Assembly: GCA_963766345.1 (NCBI GenBank)
Contig: CAVXZL010000008.1
Location: 186,001 to 250,000, forward strand
DNA from: DASVFB01 sp963766345
GTDB lineage: Bacteria > Actinomycetota > Thermoleophilia > Gaiellales > Gaiellaceae
Reading direction: 5' to 3'
Length of the DNA stretch: 64,000 nt
Shown here one piece after another: positions 8,145 to 15,217 of the stretch. Each line of letters opens with the position of its first letter. Within the stretch, counting starts at the first letter, position 1. The notes below the pieces were generated by a model. The model ran no database searches. It saw nothing but the letters and a program-made list of their open reading frames with translations, and was not told the DNA's origin. The position numbers and the translations under genes were made by a program.

Positions 8145-9355
8145 AGATCTGCCTCTACGGCCGCGGCGGCAAGGTCGGGCGCGTGCTCGCTCCGGCGCTC
8201 GAGGAAGCGGGGCACGAGCTGGTCGAGCTCGCTGAAGCGGACGCTGCGATCGACTTCACCGCGCCGGACGCCGTCGTGCCGAACATGCTTGCCGCGCTCG
8301 ATGCGGGAGTGCCCTGCGTGATCGGCACGAGCGGCGCCGACCTGGCGCCGGTCGACGAGCGTGCGCGCGCGCGCGGCCTCCCCGTCCTGTTCGCGCCGAA
8401 CTTCGCGATCGGCGCCGTGCTGATGATGCGACTCGCCGCCGAGGCCGCGAAGTTCCTGCCGCGCGCCGAGATCGTCGAGCTGCACAACGAGGCGAAGAAG
8501 GACGCGCCGTCGGGCACCGCGCGCGCCACAGCGGAGTTGCTCGGCGGCGACACGCCGATCCACTCCGTGCGGCTCCCCGGGCTCGTCGCGCATCAGGAGG
8601 TGCTGCTCGCCGGCGTGGGGCAGCTGCTGACGATCCGGCACGACGCGTACTCGCGCGCGGCCTACGTGCCGGGAGTGCTGCTCGCGCTCGAGAAGCTGCG
8701 CGGGCTCCCGCCGGGCCTGACGGTCGGCCTCGACGCCGATCCTTTGAGCACCGCGCGGCTCGAGACGTTCGCCGACGGCGTCTTCGCGATCGCCGCGACG
8801 CTCCTCATCCTGAACGTCGAGGTGCCGGAGCTCGGCGAGCACAGCCTCGCGCACGAGCTCGCGAAGCTGTGGCCCGCGTACGTCGGCTACGCCGTCAGCT
8901 TCCTGACGATCGGGATCATCTGGGTCAACCACCACACCGTCCTGAGGCAGCTGCGCGGCATCGACCGGACGTTCCTGTTCATCAACGTCTTCTTCCTGCT
9001 CTGCATCGCGTTCATCCCGTTCCCGACGAGGCTGCTCGCGACGTACGTCCGCACCGACAACGGCGAGGCGGCCGCGGTCGCCTACGGCGTGACGCTGACG
9101 GTGACCGCGATCTTCTTCAACCTCATGTGGCGGTACGCGATCGGCGGCGGCGGTCGGCTTCTCCGTCCCGACGCGGACCGGCGGGAGGTCGACGGGATCA
9201 CGCGAAGCTATCGTCCGGGCGTGCCGATGTACGCGGGCGCAACGGTTGTCGGCGTGTTCCAGGCGGAGGTCGGGGCAGCCCTGTTCGCGGGGATCGCGCT
9301 CTTCTACGTGCTCTCGAGCTCGGTGTTCGGCCGCGACGAGGGCGTCGTCCCGTGA
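8141..9355 (+). CDS. dapB: 4-hydroxy-tetrahydrodipicolinate reductase fused in frame to a TMEM175-like channel domain
   Basis: A single open frame of 404 aa. Residues ~1-201 are DapB: the nucleotide-binding GRGGKVGRV loop, VIDFT-like AIDFTAPDAV, APNFAIGAVL, the catalytic ELHNEAKKDAPSGTA loop (family ELHH with Lys and DAPSGTA; the second His is Asn here), and the C-terminal GLTVGLDA. It reduces the DapA product with NAD(P)H in lysine/DAP synthesis. From residue 202 on a TMEM175-like membrane domain begins. The TTG at 8744 could start a separate channel gene and overlaps a TGA in the +1 frame. Dropping one C at 8736-8737 would end DapB as GLDAIL-stop exactly at that TGA. The fusion may therefore be a one-base insertion. 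This compact DapB is shorter than the ~245-aa mycobacterial type. Confidence 0.85.
   Translation: MKICLYGRGGKVGRVLAPALEEAGHELVELAEADAAIDFTAPDAVVPNMLAALDAGVPCVIGTSGADLAPVDERARARGLPVLFAPNFAIGAVLMMRLAAEAAKFLPRAEIVELHNEAKKDAPSGTARATAELLGGDTPIHSVRLPGLVAHQEVLLAGVGQLLTIRHDAYSRAAYVPGVLLALEKLRGLPPGLTVGLDADPLSTARLETFADGVFAIAATLLILNVEVPELGEHSLAHELAKLWPAYVGYAVSFLTIGIIWVNHHTVLRQLRGIDRTFLFINVFFLLCIAFIPFPTRLLATYVRTDNGEAAAVAYGVTLTVTAIFFNLMWRYAIGGGGRLLRPDADRREVDGITRSYRPGVPMYAGATVVGVFQAEVGAALFAGIALFYVLSSSVFGRDEGVVP
8744..9355 (+). other. TMEM175-family potassium-channel-like membrane domain (possible separate gene)
   Basis: Opens LSTARLETFADGVFAIAATL, matching the family's first helix (R-x-x-x-F-S/A-D-x-V-x-A-I-A), and continues with 5-6 hydrophobic helices (LWPAYVGYAVSFLTIGIIWV, FLFINVFFLLCIAFIPF, and others). 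About 203 aa, a normal length for a one-repeat bacterial TMEM175 protein. A TTG at 8744 gives a complete protein. Known family role: cation (K+) leak channel working as a tetramer. Its placement on DapB has no metabolic logic I can see, which supports two genes joined by an indel. Confidence 0.75.
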
Positions 9356-9873
9356 CGATCGACCTCGGCGTCGACGTCCGGGGGCTCAGCGGGAAGGAGG
9401 TGCTCGGGCACCGCGACGAGATCGGCGAGATCTGGCCCGACGCCTCGCGTTCCCGCATCGACGAGATCCTGCCGCGCCACGTGGCACGGGAGGGCTTCCG
9501 CTTCTTCGGCGCCTTCGTCGACGAGCGGCTCGCCGGCTTCGTCTACGGCTATCTCGGTGCGCCGGGACAGTGGTGGCACGACCGCGTCGCCGCCGCGCTC
9601 GGTCCGGAGGGGACGGAGCGCTGGCTCGCGCCCGGGCACTTCGAGTTCACCGAGCTGCACGTCCATCCGGAGTTCCGCCGGCGCGGGATCGGCGGCAGGC
9701 TCCACGACGCGGTGCTCGACGAGCTCGACTCACCGACGGCGGTGCTCTCGACGCAGACCGACAACGAGCCGGCGCTCGCGCTCTACCGCGGGCACGGCTG
9801 GCGGGTGATCGTCCCGTTCCTCGACTTCGGCTCCGGCCGTCCGTTCCTGATCATGGGCAAGGAACTCGGCTGA
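9352..9873 (+). CDS. GNAT family N-acetyltransferase
   Basis: 173 aa, GTG start inside the stop of the gene before (GTGA overlap). The acetyl-CoA motif A is clear: LHVHPEFRRRGIGGRLHDAV around residues 100-120, followed by the motif B strand ALYRGHGW near residue 145. Cytoplasmic, single domain. The substrate (a small-molecule or protein amine) cannot be told from the sequence. Confidence 0.85.
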   Translation: MTIDLGVDVRGLSGKEVLGHRDEIGEIWPDASRSRIDEILPRHVAREGFRFFGAFVDERLAGFVYGYLGAPGQWWHDRVAAALGPEGTERWLAPGHFEFTELHVHPEFRRRGIGGRLHDAVLDELDSPTAVLSTQTDNEPALALYRGHGWRVIVPFLDFGSGRPFLIMGKELG

Positions 9874-9944
9874 ACGTTGCGAACAGCCGACCGATCTGTC
9901 TGGATTAGCGGACTGCGACGTCAAACCGAGGAGGTCCAAGACCC

Positions 9945-10379
9945 ATGGCCGGTGTCCGCCGGGTAACACGCTCGATCCTGCGCTACCTGTACCCGCTCTA
10001 CGTGCTGCTCATCGTCCTGCAGGTCTACTTCGCCGGCGAAGGCATCTTCGGCGCGCGCGACACGGATTCTCCGATCGAGGACGCGAAGCAGCTCAACCTG
10101 CACCGGGACTTCGGCTTCTTCATCGCGCAGCCGGGCGCCTTGCTGCTCCTGATCCTCGCGCTGCTCGCGTGGTTCCCGAACATGCGGCTTCGCGTGCTCT
10201 CGATCATCCTGCCGATCCTGCTGTTCGTGCAGGCAATCCTTCCGTCGGGAGGCCGCTGGGTCGCCGCGCTCCACCCCGTGAACGCCTTCATCATTCTCGG
10301 GATGCTCGGCTACCTCTCGTGGGTGCTGTGGCGCGGGACGGCCGTCGCGGAGGAGGTGCCGGCTGCAGAAGCGGCCTAG
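9945..10379 (+). CDS. Small four-helix membrane protein, DUF6220-like
   Basis: 144 aa with a good GAGGAGG ribosome site 10 bases upstream. Four hydrophobic segments: residues ~12-30, ~54-75, ~82-100 and ~108-125. Conserved-looking histidines sit at helix edges (LNLHRDFGF and AALHPVNAF), resembling the DUF6220 family of small membrane proteins; the assignment is tentative. It ends inside the 5' end of the multicopper oxidase gene, so the two are probably expressed together. Confidence 0.7.
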   Translation: MAGVRRVTRSILRYLYPLYVLLIVLQVYFAGEGIFGARDTDSPIEDAKQLNLHRDFGFFIAQPGALLLLILALLAWFPNMRLRVLSIILPILLFVQAILPSGGRWVAALHPVNAFIILGMLGYLSWVLWRGTAVAEEVPAAEAA

Positions 10380-11838
10380 CTCTGCGGCAACGTGGGCGAA
10401 GGCCGTCGCCGTCGTTGCCGGGATCGCGGCGGCCGTAGCAGTCAGCGTCTGGGTCGGTGTCGCCTGGAACGCGAGCCGCGTCCCCGGCTCGTACTCGGCG
10501 ATGGAGCTCGCACCGATGGACTACGGCGGCGCTTCGCCGACCGCGGGCGCCGAGCACGTTCACGGCGTTGCGATCTCCACGCTCGACGGACCCGATGGTC
10601 CGCCGGATGTGAGATTCCGGCTCGTGGCGCAGGGGCGTGCCGTCCGGCTGCCGTCGGGACACGCGGTGAGCGCGCTGACGTTCAACGGCCGGTTGCCGGG
10701 ACCTGAGCTGCACGTTCGCACCGGAGAGCTCGTCGAGGTGACGCTCGTGAACCGCGACGTGGACGAGAACGTCTCGATCCACTGGCACGGCGTCGACGTT
10801 CCGAACGCCGAGGACGGCGTCTCAGGTGTGACGCAAGACGCCGTGCCGCGGGGCGGCTCGTACGTCTACCGCTTTCGGATCAACGAGCCCGGGACGTACT
10901 GGTACCACTCGCATCAGCACTCGGCGGGTGAGGTCGAGCGCGGGCTCTACGGAGCGCTCGTCGTCACCCCGCGTGAACCGCAGCACGGCGTGGACGTCGT
11001 CGCGCTCGCGCACACGATCGGCGGGCGTGCGTTGCTCGGCGCGAGCGACCGCGAGCAGCGGCGACGCGTCGCCACCGGGACGCCGGTGCGCCTGCGGCTC
11101 GTCAACTCCGCCAACACGGTGCGCCGGTTCGCGCTCGTCGGCAGCGCGTTCCGCGTCGTCGCGATCGACGCACGCGAGAAGCCCGGCGGTCGGCTGCTGA
11201 GCGTCGACACGATCGCCGTCCCGGCCGGCGGCCGCTACGACCTGGCGTTCCGAATGCCGAGCTCGCCGGTGCGTCTCGCCGTTCGCGGCCAGGACGTCGG
11301 CCTGGTGCTCGATCCCGGCCGGGGTGTCGTCCCTGAGGCTCAGTTCGGCGCGGACTTCGATCCCGCGACCTATGGCGCTCCCGCGGCGGCGGTGCCGGCG
11401 CACTTCGACCGGCACTTCAAAGTCGACCTTGGACGACGCCTCGGCTTCTTCAAGGGAGGCATGCACTTCGGGTGGCAGTGGACGATCAACGGGAAGACGT
11501 TTCCGCGCATGCCGATGTACATGCTGCGCCGCGGCGAGACCGTCGAGTTCAGCTTCTCGAACCACTCGCACATCGCGCACCCGATGCACCTCCACGGTCA
11601 CCACATGCTCGTCTTCGCGCGCGACGGCAGGCGCATCACCCCGTGGTGGTCGGACACGCTCGAGATCGGCAACGGCGATCGTTACGACGTCGCCGTGTTC
11701 GCCGAGAATCCCGGCGTCTGGATGTTCCACTGCCACAACCTTCCGCACGCCGCGCACGGGCTCGTCACGCACGTGAGCTACGCGGGAGTCGCGACGCCGT
11801 TCGAGATGGGATCCGACAGCGGCAACGAGCCGGAATGA
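10363..11838 (+). CDS. Multicopper oxidase (laccase/CopA-like), exported; probable CTG start
   Basis: 491 aa from CTG at 10363. All four copper-binding segments are present: HWHG (~140), WYHSHQH (~182), HPMHLHGHH (~406) and HCHNLPHAAHG (~456). This indicates a full trinuclear plus type 1 copper site and a laccase-like three-domain enzyme oxidising metals or phenols outside the membrane. The first ATG (10501) would cut off a clear export signal (AKAVAVVAGIAAAVAVSVWV) encoded upstream. No ATG, GTG or TTG exists in that frame back to the stop at 10279. CTG at 10363 has a perfect AGGAGG six bases upstream and overlaps the previous gene by 17 bases. Start choice is inference. Confidence 0.85.
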   Translation: MQKRPSSAATWAKAVAVVAGIAAAVAVSVWVGVAWNASRVPGSYSAMELAPMDYGGASPTAGAEHVHGVAISTLDGPDGPPDVRFRLVAQGRAVRLPSGHAVSALTFNGRLPGPELHVRTGELVEVTLVNRDVDENVSIHWHGVDVPNAEDGVSGVTQDAVPRGGSYVYRFRINEPGTYWYHSHQHSAGEVERGLYGALVVTPREPQHGVDVVALAHTIGGRALLGASDREQRRRVATGTPVRLRLVNSANTVRRFALVGSAFRVVAIDAREKPGGRLLSVDTIAVPAGGRYDLAFRMPSSPVRLAVRGQDVGLVLDPGRGVVPEAQFGADFDPATYGAPAAAVPAHFDRHFKVDLGRRLGFFKGGMHFGWQWTINGKTFPRMPMYMLRRGETVEFSFSNHSHIAHPMHLHGHHMLVFARDGRRITPWWSDTLEIGNGDRYDVAVFAENPGVWMFHCHNLPHAAHGLVTHVSYAGVATPFEMGSDSGNEPE

Positions 11839-12326
11839 AGCTCGAGGTCGTCGACGGCGACATCGCGGCGCTCGACGTCGACGCGGTCGCGAACGCCGCG
11901 AACGACCACCTGTGGATGGGTGCCGGAGTTGCGGGCGCGCTCAAGCGTGCGGGCGGGGAGGAGATCGAGCGCGAGGCGATCGCGAAGGGGCCGATCGGCG
12001 TCGGCGAAGCCGTGGCGACCGGCGCGGGTCGGCTGCCCGCGCGGTGGGTCATCCACGGCGCGGTGATGGGACAGGACCTACGCACGAACGCGGAGCTCGT
12101 CGAGCGGACGACGCGGAGCGTGTTGCGCGTCGCGGAGGACCTCGGCGCGGAGTCCCTCGCGTTACCCGCGTTCGGGACGGGCGTCGGCGGCTTCCCGCTC
12201 GACGAGTGCGCCGCGCTGATGGTCGGAGCGGTACGCGAGCACGAGCCGCGCACCCTGAGCCGCGTCGTCTTCGCCGTCTTAGGCGCCGAGGCGAAGCACG
12301 CCTTCGAGCAGGTGCTCGGGTCCTGA
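11835..12326 (+). CDS. Macro domain protein (ADP-ribose-binding)
   Basis: 163 aa; the ATG overlaps the oxidase stop (ATGA). The whole protein is one macro domain: VDAVANAANDHLWMGAGVAG holds the NAAN and GAGVAGA loops that bind and hydrolyse ADP-ribose derivatives, and FGTGVGGFP is the second phosphate-binding loop. Known members remove ADP-ribose from proteins or hydrolyse O-acetyl-ADP-ribose. Cytoplasmic. The tie to an exported oxidase looks like simple co-transcription. Confidence 0.9.
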   Translation: MKLEVVDGDIAALDVDAVANAANDHLWMGAGVAGALKRAGGEEIEREAIAKGPIGVGEAVATGAGRLPARWVIHGAVMGQDLRTNAELVERTTRSVLRVAEDLGAESLALPAFGTGVGGFPLDECAALMVGAVREHEPRTLSRVVFAVLGAEAKHAFEQVLGS

Positions 12327-12544
12327 ACGGCCGTGGCTCCTCCTCACATGGCTGGTGGCTGATACCAACACGGGCATGTGACAACTTTGTGCCGTAACTC
12401 AGCAGGACGGCTTCCGTCGAGAGAACGTCTACGTGGCCAGAGGAGCCATCCTGGGTGGCAGCCACCATCGCGGGCGTGTGTCGTGGCTGTGACGCAAGGC
12501 GCACGAGCGGGAGTCGCGGCCGCAGCGTCGAAGCGTAGAATCAC

Positions 12545-13423
12545 GTGATCCTCGGCGAAGTCCTCACCGCGATCGCGACGCCGTTCCGCGCCGACGGCAG
12601 CGTCGACCTCGACCGCTTCCGCGAGCTCGCGACCTTCCTCGTCGACAACGGCTCGGACGGGATTGTCGTCTGCGGCACGACCGGCGAGTCGCCGACGCTC
12701 TCCGACGACGAGAAGTTCGCGCTCTGGGAGACGGCCGTCGACCTGCTGAACGGTCGCGCCACCGTCGTCGCCGGCACCGGCACGTACGACACCGCGCACT
12801 CGATCCACCTGACGAAGAAGGCGACGGAGATCGGCGTCGACGCCCTCCTCGTCGTGACGCCGTACTACAACAAGCCGCCGCAGCGCGGGATCGTCGAGCA
12901 CTTCAAGGCGATCGCTGCCGAGAGCGACTTGCCGATCGTCGTCTACAACATCCCGAGCCGCGTCGTCGTCAACATCGAGCCCGAGACGATCGAGCAGCTC
13001 GCCGACATCCCGACCGTTCGCGCCGTCAAGCAGGCGCACGACGACCTCGACGAGGCCGCGCAGATTCCGGGCTTCGGCCTCGACCTCTACGCGGGCGACG
13101 ACTATCTGATCTACCCGTTCCTCGAGCTCGGCGGCATCGGCGGTGTCTGCGTTCACACACACGTCGCCGGTCCGCAGGTGAAGGAGATGGTCACCACCTA
13201 TCGCAACGGGGACGCCGCCCGCGCGAAGGAGATCGACGAGTCGCTCCGCCCGGCCTACGAGCTGCTCAAGGTCGTCGGCAATCCCATCGCGATCAAGGCC
13301 GCGCTGAACCTGCTCGGGCACGACGTCGGCGGCCTGCGCCTGCCCCTCGTCGACGCGACCGAGGAGGAGACGGAGCGCATCCGCTCCTGCCTCGAGCGGC
13401 TCGGCGCTCTCGTCGCCGCGTAG
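12545..13423 (+). CDS. dapA: 4-hydroxy-tetrahydrodipicolinate synthase
   Basis: 292 aa, the usual length. It condenses pyruvate with aspartate semialdehyde, the first step of the lysine/DAP branch. The pyruvate-binding GTTGESPT loop is at residues ~43-50, VVTPYYNKPPQ carries the catalytic Tyr near residue 102, VVYNIPSR the next active-site Tyr, and the Schiff-base lysine lies in RAVKQAH (Lys162). GTG start. The rest of the pathway is at 8.1 kb (dapB), 42.6 kb (dapF) and 43.4-46.3 kb (dapD, dapC, dapE). Confidence 0.95.
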   Translation: MILGEVLTAIATPFRADGSVDLDRFRELATFLVDNGSDGIVVCGTTGESPTLSDDEKFALWETAVDLLNGRATVVAGTGTYDTAHSIHLTKKATEIGVDALLVVTPYYNKPPQRGIVEHFKAIAAESDLPIVVYNIPSRVVVNIEPETIEQLADIPTVRAVKQAHDDLDEAAQIPGFGLDLYAGDDYLIYPFLELGGIGGVCVHTHVAGPQVKEMVTTYRNGDAARAKEIDESLRPAYELLKVVGNPIAIKAALNLLGHDVGGLRLPLVDATEEETERIRSCLERLGALVAA

Positions 13424-13427
13424 ACAC

Positions 13428-13826
13428 ATGACGCGCCTGGCGGTTGCGGCTCTCGCCGTTGCGCTCGGCGCACAGGCTGCCCACGCGTCGTCCCCGCGGG
13501 CGTTCGCGTTCGGCCGGAGCGGCGGCAACATCGCGCCCTTCACCGTCATGATCTCGCCAACCGGACGCGTCACGGCGCAGGGATCCGTGAGGCTGGCGCG
13601 GCCGCGTCTCACGCTGACTCAGGACGCGGTGCACGGCCTCGTCGACCTCGCGAAGACCGAAGGCTTCTTCCGCATGCCGGCCACAACGGTGTGCAGAGGA
13701 ACGCTGCCAGACTTCGCCGGCTCCTTCGTCACGGTTGGATCGAAGCGGGTCACCGTCCGCGGCAGCTGCAACCGCCGCTTCTCGGAGCTGTACGCCGTGC
13801 TCGCGGCCGTCGCCGGCGTGCAGTAA
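13428..13826 (+). CDS. Small exported hypothetical protein
   Basis: 132 aa, ATG four bases after dapA. Residues 1-20 are a signal peptide (LAVAALAVALGAQAAHA). The mature part has two cysteines (TTVCRGTLPDF and RGSCNRRF) spaced for a disulfide and a beta-rich pattern. I do not recognise a family. It probably rides on the dapA transcript. The T-box leader of aspS begins right after its stop. Confidence 0.65.
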   Translation: MTRLAVAALAVALGAQAAHASSPRAFAFGRSGGNIAPFTVMISPTGRVTAQGSVRLARPRLTLTQDAVHGLVDLAKTEGFFRMPATTVCRGTLPDFAGSFVTVGSKRVTVRGSCNRRFSELYAVLAAVAGVQ

Positions 13827-13830
13827 CCGA

Positions 13831-14008
13831 GCGCGCGCTACTCTCCCGTCACGGCGACGACGGAGAGTGACGCCTCCCGAGCCGTCGGCCGGCCCGCCGT
13901 CACGGGGCCCAACGAGGCCGAGTGACGCTACGTCACAAGGCGAAGTGCGGTGGCACCGCGGGACCGCCTCCCGCCCGCACCCCCAGGCGAGTCGTCGAAG
14001 GGAGGTGC
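13831..14008 (+). promoter_or_regulatory. Probable translational T-box riboswitch for tRNA-Asp
   Basis: The core GGTGGCACCGCGG (13949-13961) matches the T-box signature. Its TGGC would pair with a tRNA 3' end GCCA, meaning discriminator G73, which fits tRNA-Asp. Upstream, 13840-13850 pairs with 13859-13868 (one bulged C) around an 8-nt loop holding GAC, the Asp codon (13856-13858). A second stem is 13922-13927 with 13931-13936. After the core, 13958-13963 pairs with 13969-13974 and 13945-13950 with 13975-13980. CCTCCC (13967-13972) is complementary to the aspS ribosome site GGGAGG (14000-14005), so binding of uncharged tRNA could free translation. There is no T run, which argues for translational control. 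Confidence 0.75.
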
Positions 14009-14013
14009 CTCAG

Positions 14014-15210
14014 ATGAAACGGATCCTCACGAACGAGCTGGCTGCTCACGCGGGAGAGCGCGTGCTGCTCCAGGGCTGGCTCCACCGCAGGCGCGACCTG
14101 TCGCGCGTGTCGTTCCTCGTCCTGCGCGATCGCGCGGGCCTGGCGCAGGTCGTCCTCGAGCAGGCGCGCGAGCTGTTGCCGGAGACCGTCCTCGAGATCG
14201 AGGGCCTCGCCGTCGCGAACGAACAGGCGCCCGGCGGGGTGGAGGTCCACGAACCGGTCATCCGCGTCCTGGCCGAGCCGGCCGCCGCGCCGCCCGTCGA
14301 GCTGCACCGGCCGGAGCCGCGGGAGTCGTTGCCGGTGCGTCTCGATGCGGCGCCGGTCGCGCTTCGCCATCCGGTCGTCCGCGAGCGGTTCCGTCTCGCA
14401 GCACGGGCGGTCGCGGCGTTCCGCAGCACGCTCGACGCAGGCGGCTTCACCGAGATCCAGACTCCGAAGATCGTCGCGACCGCGACCGAAGGCGGCGCCA
14501 ACCTCTTCCGCGTCGACTACTTCGGAAGGGACGCGTTCCTCGCGCAGAGCCCGCAGTTCTTCAAGCAGACGCTGGTGGGCGTGTTCGAACGCGTCTACGA
14601 GGTCGGGCCGGTGTTCCGAGCCGAGCCGCACGAGACGGGACGGCATCTCGCCGAGTACGTGTCGCTCGACGCCGAGCTCGGCTTCATCGACGACCACCGC
14701 GACGTAATGGACGTCGTGCGAACAGCCGTCGTCGCGATGATCGAAGCGGTCGGCGAGCGAGCGCCCGACGAGGTCCCCGTCGTGCGGTTCGAGGAGGTGC
14801 GAACCGGCGACGAGCCCGATCTCTCACCGGCGGACGAGCGCCGCATCTGCGCGGAGCACGGCGAGCTCGTCTTCGTCGAGGGCTTCCCCACATGGAAGCG
14901 GCCTTTCTACACGCATCCAGACCCGGAGCGTCCGGAGTGGTCGCGCGGCTTCGACCTCCTCTACCGCGGGCTCGAGATCGTGACCGGCGGCCAGCGCCTG
15001 CATCGGTACGAGGATTACCTCGCGGCGCTCGCGGCGCGCGACATGGACGTGGCGCCTTTCGCGTCGTACCTCGACGCGTTCCGCTACGGGATGCCGCCGC
15101 ACGGCGGCTTCGCCCTCGGCCTCGAGCGCTTCGTGGCCCAGGCGGTCGGCGTCTCGAACGTCCGCGAGACGACGCTCTTCCCGCGTGACCGTAACCGCCT
15201 GGTGCCATGA
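14014..15210 (+). CDS. aspS: Aspartate-tRNA ligase, archaeal/non-discriminating type
   Basis: 398 aa. An OB-fold anticodon domain (residues ~1-105) is followed by a class II catalytic core. Visible parts: motif 2 region VFRAEPHETGRHLAEY, the PFYTHPD segment, FDLLYRGLEIVTGGQRLH and the motif 3 GFALGLERF. It lacks the GAD insertion of the ~590-aa bacterial enzyme, so it is the archaeal-like form, which often also charges tRNA-Asn and needs GatCAB. The ATG at 14014 sits 8 bases after GGGAGG and closes the T-box leader. The frame remains open further upstream through that leader, but the structured RNA and ribosome site decide the start. Confidence 0.93.
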   Translation: MKRILTNELAAHAGERVLLQGWLHRRRDLSRVSFLVLRDRAGLAQVVLEQARELLPETVLEIEGLAVANEQAPGGVEVHEPVIRVLAEPAAAPPVELHRPEPRESLPVRLDAAPVALRHPVVRERFRLAARAVAAFRSTLDAGGFTEIQTPKIVATATEGGANLFRVDYFGRDAFLAQSPQFFKQTLVGVFERVYEVGPVFRAEPHETGRHLAEYVSLDAELGFIDDHRDVMDVVRTAVVAMIEAVGERAPDEVPVVRFEEVRTGDEPDLSPADERRICAEHGELVFVEGFPTWKRPFYTHPDPERPEWSRGFDLLYRGLEIVTGGQRLHRYEDYLAALAARDMDVAPFASYLDAFRYGMPPHGGFALGLERFVAQAVGVSNVRETTLFPRDRNRLVP

Positions 15211-15217
15211 TGGGGCC

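Noticed and set aside
10501..10503. ATG as start of the multicopper oxidase
   Set aside because: It would delete the export segment and has no ribosome site.
12335..12445. Inverted repeat TGGCTCCTC/GAGGAGCCA before dapA
   Set aside because: 9-bp arms about 100 bases apart with no other signal; may be chance, and no riboswitch for dapA was recognised.
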